Shown: positions 1-9,581, counted from the stretch's first letter. The stretch: DNA of 64,000 bases from Actinopolymorpha pittospori (GCF_014873875.1 NZ_JADBEM010000001.1:2108001-2172000), one strand, 5' to 3'. Notes: generated from the sequence alone by a model not told the origin. Numbers and translations are program-made.

Positions 1-1101
1 TTCCCTGCTTCGTCGCGAGGGCCGAGGCCAGCGACTTCTGTGCCCCGATGATCAACGTCCGGCTGTTGTCGAGGACCGCGTCCAACCCTTCACGAGGGTT
101 CGTACCCGCATGCTGGTGGAGGACGACACCGAGGATGAGCCAGGTCTTTCCGCCGGCGTCCGCGTTCGCCGCCCACATCAGGGCGCCACCGGCCGGAGTG
201 CTGGAGCCGGTCTTGAGGCCGATCACGCCGTCCCGCCCGACCAGGGTGTTGGTGTTACGGATCGTTCCCGCGACTCCGGGAACCGTCGTGGACGGCTTGG
301 CGACGATCGAACGGATCGCGTCGTTGTGCATGACCCGCTGCGCGAGTTTCAACTGGTCGACCGCCGTACTCGTCGTCGTCGGCTCCAGGCCGCTGGCTCC
401 GGTGTAGGTGGTGTGGGTCATACCCAGTTCGGCGGCGGCGGCGTTCATCTTCGCCACGAAGGCGTGCTCGCTGCCGGCGTCCCAGCGGGCGAGCAGGCGG
501 GCGATGTTGTTGCCGGAGGGGATCAACATCAGTTCGAGCAACTGTCGTTCGCTGAACCGCTGTCCCTCCCGAACCGGTGCGGTCGACTCGTCCGGGGAGC
601 TCGACTCCTCCGCCGCAGCCCGGTCAACCGTGATGAGCGGCCCGGACTCCCCGCCGTCGAGTGGATGGTCGGCGAGGATCACGTACGCCGTCATGACCTT
701 GGTGACGCTGGCGATCGGGACCGGAGTCTGCTCGCCCATGGTGCCGAGGCTACCTAACCCTCCACCGTGACGGCCGACTGACCGTCCTTGGGCCAGGGCA
801 GGGCGGAGGCCGGCAGGACCGAGGTGCTCGTGGTCGCCGGCGCGCTGTCTGCTGAGGAGGAGGCCCAGCCAGAGGTGAGGACGATGGTCACGGCGACGAG
901 ATCGATGGCGATGAGGACCGCGGCGACCGCCGTGACCCAGAGCGGCAGGGCAAGTTTGCGGACGGTGGACGTCGGAACGGCGATCGTCGGACCGAGTGGG
1001 TCCGTGCCGGGATATCGCTGGGTCGGACGGTAGGCCGGGACCGCGTGGTCATGGTGTGCGCGTTCCTGCTCGAGAACACCGCCGCCTCGGGTGTAGGACA
1101 C
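1..1101 (-). pseudogene. D-alanyl-D-alanine carboxypeptidase (serine-type, S11), frameshifted and 3'-partial
   Basis: Peptidoglycan-trimming penicillin-binding protein. The 5' part (GTG start at 1101, GGAGG about 10 bases upstream) has a hydrophobic anchor near residues 48-77 and runs into a TAG at 754-756. The reading frame continues one base out of register towards the left edge and shows all three S11 motifs: SVTK (SxxK), SGN and KTGS. Adding one base to the CCC run at 758-760 joins the two parts through a plausible linker, so this is either a single-base pseudogene or a sequencing error. The start overlaps the 3' end of the histidine kinase gene by 53 bp, which suggests one operon of regulator, kinase and carboxypeptidase. 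The C-terminus lies outside the window. Confidence 0.85.
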
Positions 1102-2632
1102 GGGACAGACACCTCCAGGAAGTTGGGTGCGCGGCTCTCGCGCACGTCAACAACCCTGCGTGGCGTGGGTTTCGGTGCTGTCCAGGTCGCTTGTCGGTGC
1201 ACGCTCGGCTTTCCATCCATCGTGTATCAGCCCCGGGTCCATTCACCGACGGAAGCCGGAGGGTCGCGACCGCCCCACCGTCCACGGCGTTGGCGAAGGC
1301 GAGGACGGCCCCGATGACGCGGGCCTGACCCAGCGCGATGGTGAGGCCCAGTCCGTGGCCTCGGCCTCGTTCGGCCGCGCCGGTACGGAACCGCTGCGGT
1401 CCGTCCATGAGCAGAGCGTCGGGAAAACCGGGACCATGGTCGCGGACGACGATCGTCGTTCCGTCCACCGCGACCTCCACCGGCGCTCCACCGTGCCGGT
1501 GGGCGTTGCCGACCAGGTTGACGAGGATCCGGTCCAGGCGCCGCGGATCGGTCTCGGCCACCGCGCCTCCTGCCGCCATGCCTCCTGGCGCCGCGCCTCC
1601 TGCGACGGTGAGCCGTGCCGGCAGTCCGGCCCGCGCCAAGGACTCCTTGACGAACTCGCCGAGGTCGACCGGACGCAGGTCGGCGTGTTCGGCGCCGGCA
1701 TCGAGGCGGGAGATCTCCAGCAGGTCCTCGACCAGCCTGCGGAGTACGAGGACCCGGTCCCGCACCAGGTCGGTGGCCTCACTCTCCGGCAGCAGTTCGG
1801 CGGAGGTGACCAGGCCCATCAGCGGAGTACGCAGTTCGTGGGCGACGTCCGCGGTGAAGCGCTGCTCGGCTCGGAGCCGGTCCCGCAGACTGTCGGCCAT
1901 CGAGTCGACCGTCGCCGAGATCTCGGTGATCTCGTCGCCTGCCCTACCGTGCACCTGCGTTCGGGCGTCCAGGTCGCCGTCCGCGATGCGCCGTGCGGTC
2001 CTGGCCACCCGGCGTAGCCGCCGGTTGGGCAGCTCGGCGGCGAGGGCGGCCAGCGGTACGACGGCGAGGAGCGTGGCCAGCGACGCGTACCAGATGTGCC
2101 GGTCCAGGGCCCGCCGACTGAGCAGGTCGGCATGCGCGTCGACCCGGGTGACGATCACGGTTTGTCGCCGGGCCGGGACCGCGGCCTTCGGATCCTCCAC
2201 GGGCTGCCCGTCGAGGACCGTCGCCGCCCACATCCACGTGATCCCCGGCTTGCGGTCGTCGTACCACGTGGTGGCTCCGCCGCGGTAGTACGTGCCGTCA
2301 GCGCCTCGCAGCTTTTCGAGCAACGCGGGCGGAGCTTTGTCGACGAGCTCCGCGGACATGTTGTCGACGCGGCCAGACTGTTCGTAGTGGTCCAGGACCA
2401 ACTTCAGGGCCTCCAGGGCGTTGTTCCTGTTCTGGGTCATGGAACGGTCGAGGGTGCTCTGGTGGACCAGGACGCCGACCGCCAGGGCGACCGCGATGGA
2501 CGCCACGGCCACCAGCGCGGCGATCTTCCAGCGCAGCGAGCGCCAGTTCAGGAGCCCGCGCGTGAACTCGGTGACGATGGTGTCGATGTTGTCGATGTTG
2601 TCGATGTTGTCGATGTTGTCGATGTGCGCCAT
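1049..2632 (-). CDS. Sensor histidine kinase
   Basis: Membrane histidine kinase of 527 residues. It has a transmembrane segment near 35-56, an extracytoplasmic region, a second segment near 180-200, a HAMP domain around 204-255, an H-box ADVAHELRTP with the phospho-accepting His at 265, an N-box NLVGNAHRHGG, and G-boxes DHGPGFP and GRGHGLGL. The first 18 residues carry five near-identical Ile-Asp-Asn units encoded by a 9-bp tandem repeat that also encodes the C-terminus of the upstream regulator. About 60 residues after the ATPase domain are arginine-rich and not family-like, and they overlap the carboxypeptidase start; they may be a non-conserved tail or reflect a frameshift. The partner is the regulator at 2548-3384. 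The setting resembles CseB/CseC cell-envelope systems, which is inference only. Confidence 0.93.
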   Translation of the reverse strand: MAHIDNIDNIDNIDNIDTIVTEFTRGLLNWRSLRWKIAALVAVASIAVALAVGVLVHQSTLDRSMTQNRNNALEALKLVLDHYEQSGRVDNMSAELVDKAPPALLEKLRGADGTYYRGGATTWYDDRKPGITWMWAATVLDGQPVEDPKAAVPARRQTVIVTRVDAHADLLSRRALDRHIWYASLATLLAVVPLAALAAELPNRRLRRVARTARRIADGDLDARTQVHGRAGDEITEISATVDSMADSLRDRLRAEQRFTADVAHELRTPLMGLVTSAELLPESEATDLVRDRVLVLRRLVEDLLEISRLDAGAEHADLRPVDLGEFVKESLARAGLPARLTVAGGAAPGGMAAGGAVAETDPRRLDRILVNLVGNAHRHGGAPVEVAVDGTTIVVRDHGPGFPDALLMDGPQRFRTGAAERGRGHGLGLTIALGQARVIGAVLAFANAVDGGAVATLRLPSVNGPGADTRWMESRACTDKRPGQHRNPRHAGLLTCARAAHPTSWRCLSRVLHPRRRCSRAGTRTP

Positions 2633-3384
2633 CTCAGCGCCGCAAACTTGTAGCCGAAGCCGCGGACCGTCTCGATCCGGTCGGGGCCGATCTTCTTACG
2701 GAGCCGCTGCACGCACAGGTCGACGACGCGGCTGTCACCGTCCCAGCCGTAGTCCCAGACGTTGCGGAGCAGCGCCTGCCGGTCCAGCACGATCCCCGGA
2801 TGGGCGGCGAACTCCAGCAGTAACCGCAACTCGGTAGGCGTCAACGCGACCTGGACGCCGTTCCGGAACACCTCGAGCCCGGCGGTGTCGAGGGTCAGAT
2901 CGCCGAAGCTGAGTCGGCGTCCGCTGTCGTTCGTCGCCTCCGTCGCGGTGTCGGGCTCAGCCGGAGTCGTCGCGGTGAACGTCGCCCGGCGCAGCAGCGA
3001 GCGGATCCTCGCCACCAGCACGGAGGTGTCGACCGGCTTGACGACGTAGTCGTCGGCACCCGCCTCCAGCCCGGACACCACGTCGAGTGAGTCCCCGCGT
3101 GCGGACATCATCAGGATCGGGGTCAGGCTGGACTCCCTGATCCTGCGGCACAGCCCGATACCGTCCAGGCCGGGCAGCATCACGTCGAGGAGCAGCAGGT
3201 CGTGCCGGTCCTCCCGGAACAGCTCCAGCCCGGTCAGGCCGTCACCGGCGGTGTCGACGTGGTAGCCGTAGCGTTCGAGCGCCATCGCGACGGACTTGCG
3301 GATCACGTCGTCGTCCTCCACGAGCAGGACGGTGACGGGTGTCGACGCCTCACCGCCGGCGTTCGGAGCCAATCTCTTTCCCAC
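2548..3384 (-). CDS. OmpR/PhoB-family response regulator
   Basis: DNA-binding response regulator of 278 residues. The receiver domain (about residues 17-135) has the acidic cluster EDDD, phospho-acceptor Asp67 in LLLLDVMLP, and the conserved Lys116 in VVKP. A winged-helix domain (about 165-255) ends in the typical VRGFGYKF. A 25-residue Thr/Ser-rich tail follows; it is encoded by the tandem repeat shared with the kinase and is absent from usual family members, which stop soon after the GYKF motif. The start is GTG. It probably controls cell-envelope genes given the downstream carboxypeptidase, but targets cannot be read from the sequence. Confidence 0.95.
   Translation of the reverse strand: MGKRLAPNAGGEASTPVTVLLVEDDDVIRKSVAMALERYGYHVDTAGDGLTGLELFREDRHDLLLLDVMLPGLDGIGLCRRIRESSLTPILMMSARGDSLDVVSGLEAGADDYVVKPVDTSVLVARIRSLLRRATFTATTPAEPDTATEATNDSGRRLSFGDLTLDTAGLEVFRNGVQVALTPTELRLLLEFAAHPGIVLDRQALLRNVWDYGWDGDSRVVDLCVQRLRKKIGPDRIETVRGFGYKFAALRWRTSTTSTTSTTSTTSTPSSPSSRAGS
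2582..2626. repeat. 9-bp tandem repeat (five units) in a gene overlap
   Basis: Unit GTCGATGTT repeated four times plus a final GTCGATGTG. It lies inside the 85-bp overlap of the regulator and kinase genes, so it is read in two frames on the minus strand: as Ile-Asp-Asn units at the kinase N-terminus and as Thr-Ser-Thr units at the regulator C-terminus. Gain or loss of a unit keeps both frames. Confidence 0.95.
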
Positions 3385-3653
3385 CTGTCGTGACCGTCGG
3401 CGCCTCCGGAAGTCGGGAGCGCCGCTGAACCTCTGATGCCTATCGCACCGACCAGCTCCGCGAGAGCTCAGCTGTGTATCGGCCAGGCATCAGTCCATGC
3501 TGCCAAGCCGGTGGGTACTGCCGCGCACGCCGTCCGGTCGGTGGGCGGCCGGGGCACCGTTGGTCAGGATTGCCGATGGGTTGGGATACTTTGCTCGTCG
3601 TACGCACCGGAGCGCCGACGCAGCCGAGGGTGATCGGAAGCTGAGGGTGATCG

Positions 3654-4100
3654 ATGGACACGGTCTGGAAACCCCTGCTGGGGATCGGCATCGGCCTCCT
3701 GGTCGTGTGGCTCGCACTGATCGTCGCGCTCCTGGTCGCCGGCCGGCGATACGAGCGGCCCGGGCTGCGGGAGATGCTGCGGCTGCTGCCCGACCTGCTG
3801 CGCCTGCTCAAACGGCTCACCGCCGACTCGACGCTGCCGCGCGGCGTACGCGTCTGGCTGGTGCTGCTGTTCGGCTACCTCGCGATTCCCATCGACCTGA
3901 TCCCCGACTTCATCCCGGTGATCGGATACGCCGACGACGCGATCATCGTGGCCCTCGCGCTGCGGATGGTCGCACGACGCGCGGGACCCGACGCGCTCCG
4001 CCGGCACTGGCCGGGCACCCCGACGGGTCTGGACGCCGTACTCCGGATCGTCGGTGTGAGAGCCCGGACCGACGCGGACTTGCCACCGGAACTGCGCTGA
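3654..4100 (+). CDS. YkvA-type DUF1232 membrane protein
   Basis: A 148-residue protein with an N-terminal transmembrane segment (about residues 8-30) and a DUF1232 core near 60-105. The core contains the family signature of a hydrophobic stretch followed by IPIDLIPDFIPVIGYADD. The family is widespread and its function is not established. It stands alone: the preceding genes are on the other strand, and the following hydrolase converges on it with a 19-bp gap. Confidence 0.85.
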   Translation: MDTVWKPLLGIGIGLLVVWLALIVALLVAGRRYERPGLREMLRLLPDLLRLLKRLTADSTLPRGVRVWLVLLFGYLAIPIDLIPDFIPVIGYADDAIIVALALRMVARRAGPDALRRHWPGTPTGLDAVLRIVGVRARTDADLPPELR

Positions 4101-4119
4101 ATACGGCGTGCCGCCAAGT

Positions 4120-5034
4120 TCAGCGGTGCGCCGACACCACGAAGTCAGTCACGACGGCGGCATACTCGTCGGGCTCCTCGATGTAGGCGAAGTGCCCGGA
4201 ACGTTCGAACGTGTGCACCCGACCGTTCGGGACGCTGTCGCGGAACGCCTGAACATCGTCGGGCGGAACCACCAGGTCGTGGCGCCCGTGGACGAGCAGC
4301 GACGGCTGCGAGAGTTCAGGGAGCAGATGCTGCTTCGACTCGTACATCTCGGTCAGCAGGGGCAGGTGCGAGACTCCCCGACGCCACTGGTCCTCGGTCA
4401 GTCCGGACTGGCTGCCGATCCGGTCGAGCGCGTCGGTGTTGTCCGGCTGGTGGAAGAACAGCTCGTTGTAACGCTTGCCGAGGGCGCGCATGGCGCCCCA
4501 CGACTGGTCGTCGGGGTCGAGACGTTCGGGCTTGGCGGCAAGCTCGCGACACCGTCGCGCCGCCTCCAGTTCGCCGTACCGCTCCAGCAGGTCGGCGGCG
4601 ATCGGCAGCCGGTAACGGTCGGTGCCGTCGCTGTCCCAGCAGGGGCAGTCGTAGATCGCGGCACGCACGCTGGCCGGATGCTGGTGTGCGTAGCGGATCG
4701 CGTACCCACCGCCGGCCGAATGCCCGAGGATCGTCCAGGAGTCGACATCAAGTGCCTGTCGCAGGGCCTCGAAGTCCTCGAGGAGCACCTGGACGTTCAG
4801 CGGGGCGCCGGACGGCAACGGATCAGAACGCAGGACGCCCCGTTGGTCGACCCCGACGACTCGGAGTCGCTCCGCCAGCCGGTCGCCCTGGGCGTGCATG
4901 AAGTCGTACGAACCCTGGCCCGGTCCACCGTGGACGAACAGCAGTGTCGGTGCGTCCTTCGGCCCGCGGTCGTCGACGAACAGTCCGGTCCCGTTGATGG
5001 TCAGCACATCGCCGGTGGAGGTCGCTCCGCTCAT
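4120..5034 (-). CDS. Alpha/beta hydrolase, proline-iminopeptidase-like (S33 group)
   Basis: Predicted serine hydrolase of about 304 residues. It has the oxyanion-loop motif HGGPGQGS, a nucleophile elbow GHSAGGG, a late acidic region in LLVHGRHDLVVPP and the catalytic His in RSGHFAYIEEP. HGGPG is typical of prolyl aminopeptidases and related hydrolases, but the substrate is unknown. The ATG at 5034 was chosen because GAGGAG lies just upstream; a GTG at 5052 in the same frame would add six residues. It is a single gene on the minus strand and its neighbours give no pathway. Confidence 0.85.
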   Translation of the reverse strand: MSGATSTGDVLTINGTGLFVDDRGPKDAPTLLFVHGGPGQGSYDFMHAQGDRLAERLRVVGVDQRGVLRSDPLPSGAPLNVQVLLEDFEALRQALDVDSWTILGHSAGGGYAIRYAHQHPASVRAAIYDCPCWDSDGTDRYRLPIAADLLERYGELEAARRCRELAAKPERLDPDDQSWGAMRALGKRYNELFFHQPDNTDALDRIGSQSGLTEDQWRRGVSHLPLLTEMYESKQHLLPELSQPSLLVHGRHDLVVPPDDVQAFRDSVPNGRVHTFERSGHFAYIEEPDEYAAVVTDFVVSAHR

Positions 5035-5083
5035 CCCACACTCCTCTGACACGCCCCGTGAGGTTCACGATCGTGCACCCAGA

Positions 5084-5514
5084 TCATCCCCGACGCAACG
5101 CCGCGTGCAGGGCTGCCGCCTGCTCGACGCGGGTCTCGCGAGGAATCTCCAGGCCGGGTGGGCCGGAGGGCGTGAGATAGGCGTCGCCTGGATAGCGCGG
5201 TACGACATGGACGTGGACGTGGAACAGGACCTGATCAGGTGAGTCGTTGTTCTGGAGAATGGTCGAGCCATGGGCTCCGAGGTGGGCCGCCATCACCCGC
5301 GCGACGCGGGCCACCTCGTCGAAGAGTTCGGCCCGTAGGTCGGAACTCATGTCGTACAGGCTCGTGGCATGGGAGGTTGGCAGCACCAGGGCGTGGCCGA
5401 GGTTGTGGCGTCGCTGGCGTAGAGCGGAACCACGAAGGTACGGGGACTTCTCGATGCCACCAGGTCGGCGTCGAGTTCGCCGCGGGCGATGGCGCAGAAG
5501 GGACAGTCGGCCAT
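5084..5514 (-). pseudogene. HIT-family protein, frameshifted
   Basis: Histidine-triad nucleotide hydrolase or transferase. The ATG at 5514 opens a frame beginning MADCPFCAIARGE, with the CxxC zinc motif common in the family, and stops early. The rest of the protein lies one base out of frame: an RQRRHNLGHALVLP segment, the alpha-helical middle and the triad HVHVHVVPR. Restoring one base at the GG at 5426-5427 gives a normal HIT protein of about 143 residues. All catalytic residues are kept, so a sequencing error is as likely as a true pseudogene. Confidence 0.85.
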
Positions 5515-5593
5515 GGTGTCGAGCCTGCCTGGTACGCCGAACCTCCCGCCAACGCTTTTCGGCGCAGGCCCTGCTCGTGTAGTACTTCACGAC

Positions 5594-6121
5594 ATGCGAA
5601 CGAGCGAGATCCAGCGCGCCGGCGGACCCTCGACCAGCCTGCTGCGTCGTACGCGCGTGCTGTCGGTGTGCCTGACGGCGTTGCTGTGCATGTGGTTCTT
5701 CGGGAACCTCTACGAGGCGCTGGTCTGGAATCCCCAACTGATCGCCGACCCTCGACCGGGCAGCCTCGTCGGCGAGTTCGCCGTCGGAAGCCCTGTCTAC
5801 TACTACCTTCCCTGGACTCCGGTGAGCGTCGCGTTGGCGGTCGTGCTGCGAGTGCGGTTCGGCGGGTCCGTGTCGTCGCGGGTCCGCCGGTCCTGGAGCG
5901 CTGCCATCGGATGTCTCGTACTCGCGGTGGTCCTGAAGATCGGCCTGATCAGCCAGGTGAACCCGACGTTCCGGGACGCCACGGTCGCCGCGGAGGTCGT
6001 TCGGGAGCGGGCTGTGTGGTGGGCGTTCGGAAACGGCCTGGTCGTCGTCGCCGTCGCGGTCGCGATCGTGCTGCTCACCGCGTGGCGGCGTCCCCCGGAC
6101 GGCCCTTCCCGGTCAGGATGA
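5594..6121 (+). CDS. Four-pass integral membrane protein of unknown function
   Basis: A 175-residue protein with about four hydrophobic segments (near residues 18-38, 70-90, 100-120 and 145-165 from the ATG at 5594), joined by arginine-rich cytoplasmic loops. The in-frame open stretch upstream overlaps the HIT gene and is not used here. A motif FFGNLYEALVW follows the first segment. I do not recognise the family and assign no function. It is divergent from the HIT gene with about 80 bp between starts. Confidence 0.7.
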   Translation: MRTSEIQRAGGPSTSLLRRTRVLSVCLTALLCMWFFGNLYEALVWNPQLIADPRPGSLVGEFAVGSPVYYYLPWTPVSVALAVVLRVRFGGSVSSRVRRSWSAAIGCLVLAVVLKIGLISQVNPTFRDATVAAEVVRERAVWWAFGNGLVVVAVAVAIVLLTAWRRPPDGPSRSG

Positions 6122-6140
6122 GGCGCGCCGATGCGGGAGA

Positions 6141-6659
6141 TCACTCGCCGCGAGGCGCCTCGGTCAGGATGAGCCAGGTCGTGCCGTCGATGAGTTCCCG
6201 CACGGCGTCCAGGTGGCCGGCGTGGACGGACGTCTCGGTGATGACGTGCAGGATCGTCCTGCGCAGGTCCTGGGCCGGGAAGCCGGGGAAGACCTCCTCC
6301 GGCCACCATTCCGCCGCGCTGTCGAGCGGCCTGTCGGCGACGATGGCGTTCGCGCGTTCGATCTCCTGCCGGTAGAGGTCGAAGACCGCCTCGGCCGGCG
6401 TGTCCGCCGCGACCTGCCATGCGCCGTCACCGCTTTCCAGGTGGACCTTCTCCCCGGCCACGACCGCGCGGAACCAGAAGCGCTCGACGTCGAGGGCGAG
6501 ATGCTGGACCAGTCCGAGGCACGTCCAACCCGACGGCAGCACCGGTCGTCGGAGGGCGTCCTCAGGAAGTCCTGCCAGACATCCGAGTACGTGATCGCGC
6601 TGGCCGTTGAGGGCGTCGAGCAGCGCCGTGGCCTCCGTGACAGGGACTGGTTGCGACAT
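6141..6659 (-). CDS. DinB/DUF664 family protein
   Basis: A 172-residue four-helix-bundle protein of the DinB/YfiT superfamily. The conserved histidines that usually bind a metal sit in LVQHLALDVERFWF and near the C-terminus in HVITETSVHAGHLDAVRE. Actinobacterial members include mycothiol-dependent enzymes, but most have no assigned reaction. Two more members occur in this window (13380-13919 and 22255-22779) with the same ETSxHAGHxD or EYxRHNGHxD pattern, so the family is locally over-represented. Confidence 0.85.
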   Translation of the reverse strand: MSQPVPVTEATALLDALNGQRDHVLGCLAGLPEDALRRPVLPSGWTCLGLVQHLALDVERFWFRAVVAGEKVHLESGDGAWQVAADTPAEAVFDLYRQEIERANAIVADRPLDSAAEWWPEEVFPGFPAQDLRRTILHVITETSVHAGHLDAVRELIDGTTWLILTEAPRGE

Positions 6660-6720
6660 GGCTCCTCCACGGAAGGTCGGGTGACTGCCTCGACGGCAGC
6701 AGATCGTAGCCTGGCGACCT

Positions 6721-6776
6721 GATCTCGTGCAGCCTGTGCGGGATCTCGTGCAGCCTGTGCAGGATCTCGTGCGGCC
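6721..6776. repeat. 21-bp tandem repeat upstream of a methyltransferase gene
   Basis: The unit beginning GATCTCGTGCAGCCTGTGC occurs at 6721-6741 and 6742-6762, and a partial third copy starts at 6763. It lies between the divergent DinB gene and the methyltransferase start. If translation began at an ATG inside the repeat it would encode short repeated Gln-Pro-Val and Asp-Leu-Val units, but the family-like protein starts later. Confidence 0.8.
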
Positions 6777-6825
6777 CCGTGGAGCACAGGTGGCGGCGTT
6801 CGGGTCGGGTGGTGATACTGACGCG

Positions 6826-7557
6826 GTGTTCTCCGATGCCGACGCGGCCGCGCTGTACGACGTGATGAACCCCTGGAATCCCGCGGGCTGGCCGGCCGAC
6901 GCCTTCTACGACGACCTGGTCATGGCGGCGGACTCGGTGCTGGACGTGGGGTGCGGTACGGGTTCGATGCTGCGGCACGCACGCGAGCAGGGCCACCGCG
7001 GCCGTCTGGTCGGTCTCGACCCGGACCGGGCCGCGCTCGACCGAGCCAGGCGTCGCACCGACATCGAGTGGGTCGAGGCGCTCGCGTCGGACGCTCGGTG
7101 GCGCGCGGAGTTCAACCTCGCGACGATGGTCAGCCACGCTTTCCAGTGCCTGGTTACCGACGACGAGCTCCGTACGTCCCTGTCCGCGATCCGTGCCGCG
7201 CTGCGCGAGGGTGCCCGGTTCGTCTTCGAGACCCGCCATCCGCAGGCGCGTGCCTGGGAATCCTGGAGTCCGTCGCACACGTCCGACATCGTCGACTCGG
7301 CCGGCAGAGCCCTGCGCGTGTGGCACGAGGTCGAGTCCGTCGTGAACGGCGTCGTGACGTTCACCGGGACGACGGCCGGCTCGGACGGCGGCGTGTTGCA
7401 CGTGAGCCGTAGCCACCTGCGGTTTCTGGACGTCGAGACGCTCGACGCGTTCCTCGCCGAGGCAGGCTTCGAGATCGAGGCGCGCTACGGAGACTGGGAC
7501 CGTCGCCCCATCGACGAGACGAGCCGGGAGATCATCACTATCGCCCGCCGAACGTGA
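6826..7557 (+). CDS. Class I SAM-dependent methyltransferase
   Basis: A 243-residue protein from the GTG at 6826. Motif I is SVLDVGCGTGSML (about residues 37-50), followed by an acidic residue in RLVGLDPDRAAL, a motif II-like region around ATMVSHAFQCL, and FVFETRHP. The C-terminal half is a beta-rich insertion before RSHLRFLDVETLDAFLAEAGF. It resembles general small-molecule methyltransferases of actinomycetes; the substrate is unknown. An in-frame ATG at 6727 would add 33 low-complexity residues from the tandem repeat and is judged less likely. Confidence 0.82.
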   Translation: MFSDADAAALYDVMNPWNPAGWPADAFYDDLVMAADSVLDVGCGTGSMLRHAREQGHRGRLVGLDPDRAALDRARRRTDIEWVEALASDARWRAEFNLATMVSHAFQCLVTDDELRTSLSAIRAALREGARFVFETRHPQARAWESWSPSHTSDIVDSAGRALRVWHEVESVVNGVVTFTGTTAGSDGGVLHVSRSHLRFLDVETLDAFLAEAGFEIEARYGDWDRRPIDETSREIITIARRT

Positions 7558-7681
7558 CGTCGCAACCAACGGTTGACAGTGCGGGCCTACCGTCCGGCTC
7601 GGTGCCCAGCTTGTTCGCCATGGGCCCAGACTGTCTTGTTTCACAGGGGGTCTTGTCGGTGGTCGGGTCTAGAGTGTGGGC

Positions 7682-8889
7682 ATGGACATCGACACCGACC
7701 GCACGGCGACGGGATCCGCACATCCGTTGATGCGGTGGCTTGCCGGTGTCGATGAGCAGGTCGACGGTGCGATCGAGTGCCCCACGTTGTCGCTGCCGCT
7801 GGACCAGTACGACGCGGCCTTGCGGCAACTCTCGGAGTGTGAGGCGCGCCTCGCATCCCTTCGGCTGAGGCTGACCCGGCAGGCAGAGCTGAACGAGGTG
7901 AAGAAGCTGTCCGGCGCGGCGAACACCGCGGGTTGGGTGCGGCAGCTCACCCGCATGGGTGGCCGCGATGCATCGGTGTCCGTGCGGTTGGCGAAAGCCC
8001 TCGACCTCACGATTCGCCCGACAGGTGAGGCTCTCGCGGAGGGGCGGATCTCGTTGGGTCAGGCGCAGGTGATCGAACGCGCCATCCGCCGCCTACCAAA
8101 GGATGTGGACCCGAGGTACGGGCCGAAGCGGAGCTGGTTCTGCTGGACAGCGCCCAGCACCTGGACGCCGACGACCTGGACAAGGCAGGCAAGCACCTCT
8201 ACGAGGTGATCGCCCCCGAAGACGCCGAGAGGCGGATCGGCAAGCAACTCGAGGAACAGGAGCGCAGGGCCCGGGAAAACCGCACGCTCAGCTTCGGGCC
8301 TGTGCGCGACGGAACCGCGACGGTGTTCATGCGGCTCGATGTGCAGACCCTCGCACTGCTTCGGGCCCTTCTGGATCCGCTCGCCCGGACCCGACCCACA
8401 GGACCCGATGGGCCGGACCTACGCACCAGTGAGCGCAGGCTGGCCGATGCCTTCGCGGAGCTCCTCGGCCTGGCCGGGCATCCGCTGTCGGCGACGGCGG
8501 TACGGCAGTTGGCCTGTGACGCCGAGATCGTCCCGGCTGTCCTCGGCAGCGACGGCGCGGTCCTCGACCTCGGCACGGCAACCCGCCTCTTCACCTATGC
8601 CCAGCGGCTCTACCTCGGCCTCCGCGACGGACACCACTGCAGCTTCCCGACCTGCCGAAGACCCGAGCAGTGGACGGAGGCCCATCACATCAGGCACTGG
8701 GTGGACGGAGGGAAGACCGACGTCGGCAATGGCGTCCTGCTGTGCCAGTACCACCACACCACGATCCACACGAAAGGCTGGATCGTCCGCATGGGCGACC
8801 ACGGCCACCCCGAATACATCCCGCCACCCTGGATCGACCCTTACCAGGCAGTCATCCGGCCCGACGACCTGACGACCATCCGCCGCTGA
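7682..8889 (+). pseudogene. DUF222 / HNH endonuclease-domain protein, frameshifted
   Basis: Actinobacterial DUF222-HNH protein (the group that includes the mycobacterial 13E12 repeat). Residues 1-140 hold the DUF222 N-terminal half, with the conserved GGRDASVSVRLAKAL and RISLGQAQVIERAI segments. After the CCC at 8110-8112 the frame is lost, and the real continuation (EAELVLLDSAQHLDADD) is one base out of register. From 8206 the C-terminal part is open to 8889 and contains the HNH nuclease core with HHIRHWVDGGKTDVGN and LCQYHHTTIH. One added base gives a complete protein of about 400 residues. These genes are often multicopy and mobile-associated, but no mobility gene adjoins this one. Confidence 0.85.
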
Positions 8890-9050
8890 GCACAGCTGAG
8901 CGACGTGAGCCTGCGTGCAGGGCGACGCGGAGGTGGCCGATCCCGGTAGTGAGGCGTCCGTACCGGTCGGAAAGCTCATACTGGCTGGACGAGTGCGATG
9001 CGCGCGATGTGCCGCACCGTGCCACAGTTCAAGCGGGGAAGGAAGCTGGC

Positions 9051-9581
9051 ATGAACGACGAGCAGGCGTCCGAGGCATCCGAACCACGGTGGGTCGACGT
9101 GTCGATCGCGGGAGTCCGGCGAGCCGCGGGTGACGACGCCTACCGGAAGGCGTTCATCGTGATCCTCGAGGAGGTCGCGGGGACACGGACACTGCCGATC
9201 GGTGTCCAGGCCACGGACGGCACCTCTTTGGCGATGATTCTGCAGAACGTCGAGACGCGACGTCCCATGACGCACCAGTTCGCGGCCAGCCTGGTCGAGG
9301 CGAGTGGCGCTCACGTCAGTGAGGTTCGGATCACGCGGTGCACCGAGGGCACGTTCTATGCGGCGGTCGTCGTGGACGGGACGTCCGGACGACGCGAGAT
9401 GGACGCCCGTCCCAGCGACTCCCTGTGTCTCGCGAGCATTGTCCGCGCGCCGATCCGCGTCGACGAGCGTGTCCTCGCCGCCCAGGCTGCCGACGGTTTC
9501 ATCGACACCCCCGACTACCCCACCACCGAAACCGAACTGGCGAACGAGGTCCGGCACGCACTCGCCAGCCGGTCCGGCTGA
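9051..9581 (+). CDS. Bifunctional-nuclease (BFN, DUF151) family protein
   Basis: A 176-residue protein starting at the ATG at 9051, with GGAAGG upstream. The BFN domain covers about residues 10-135. It shows the family's LPIGVQATDGTSLAMIL start, RPMTHQFAASLVE, and the acidic/serine signature ARPSDSLCLA near residue 120. Members are implicated in nuclease activity or stress in plants and are common, uncharacterised genes in actinobacteria. It stands alone, with the DUF222 gene upstream and a long inverted-repeat element downstream. Confidence 0.85.
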   Translation: MNDEQASEASEPRWVDVSIAGVRRAAGDDAYRKAFIVILEEVAGTRTLPIGVQATDGTSLAMILQNVETRRPMTHQFAASLVEASGAHVSEVRITRCTEGTFYAAVVVDGTSGRREMDARPSDSLCLASIVRAPIRVDERVLAAQAADGFIDTPDYPTTETELANEVRHALASRSG

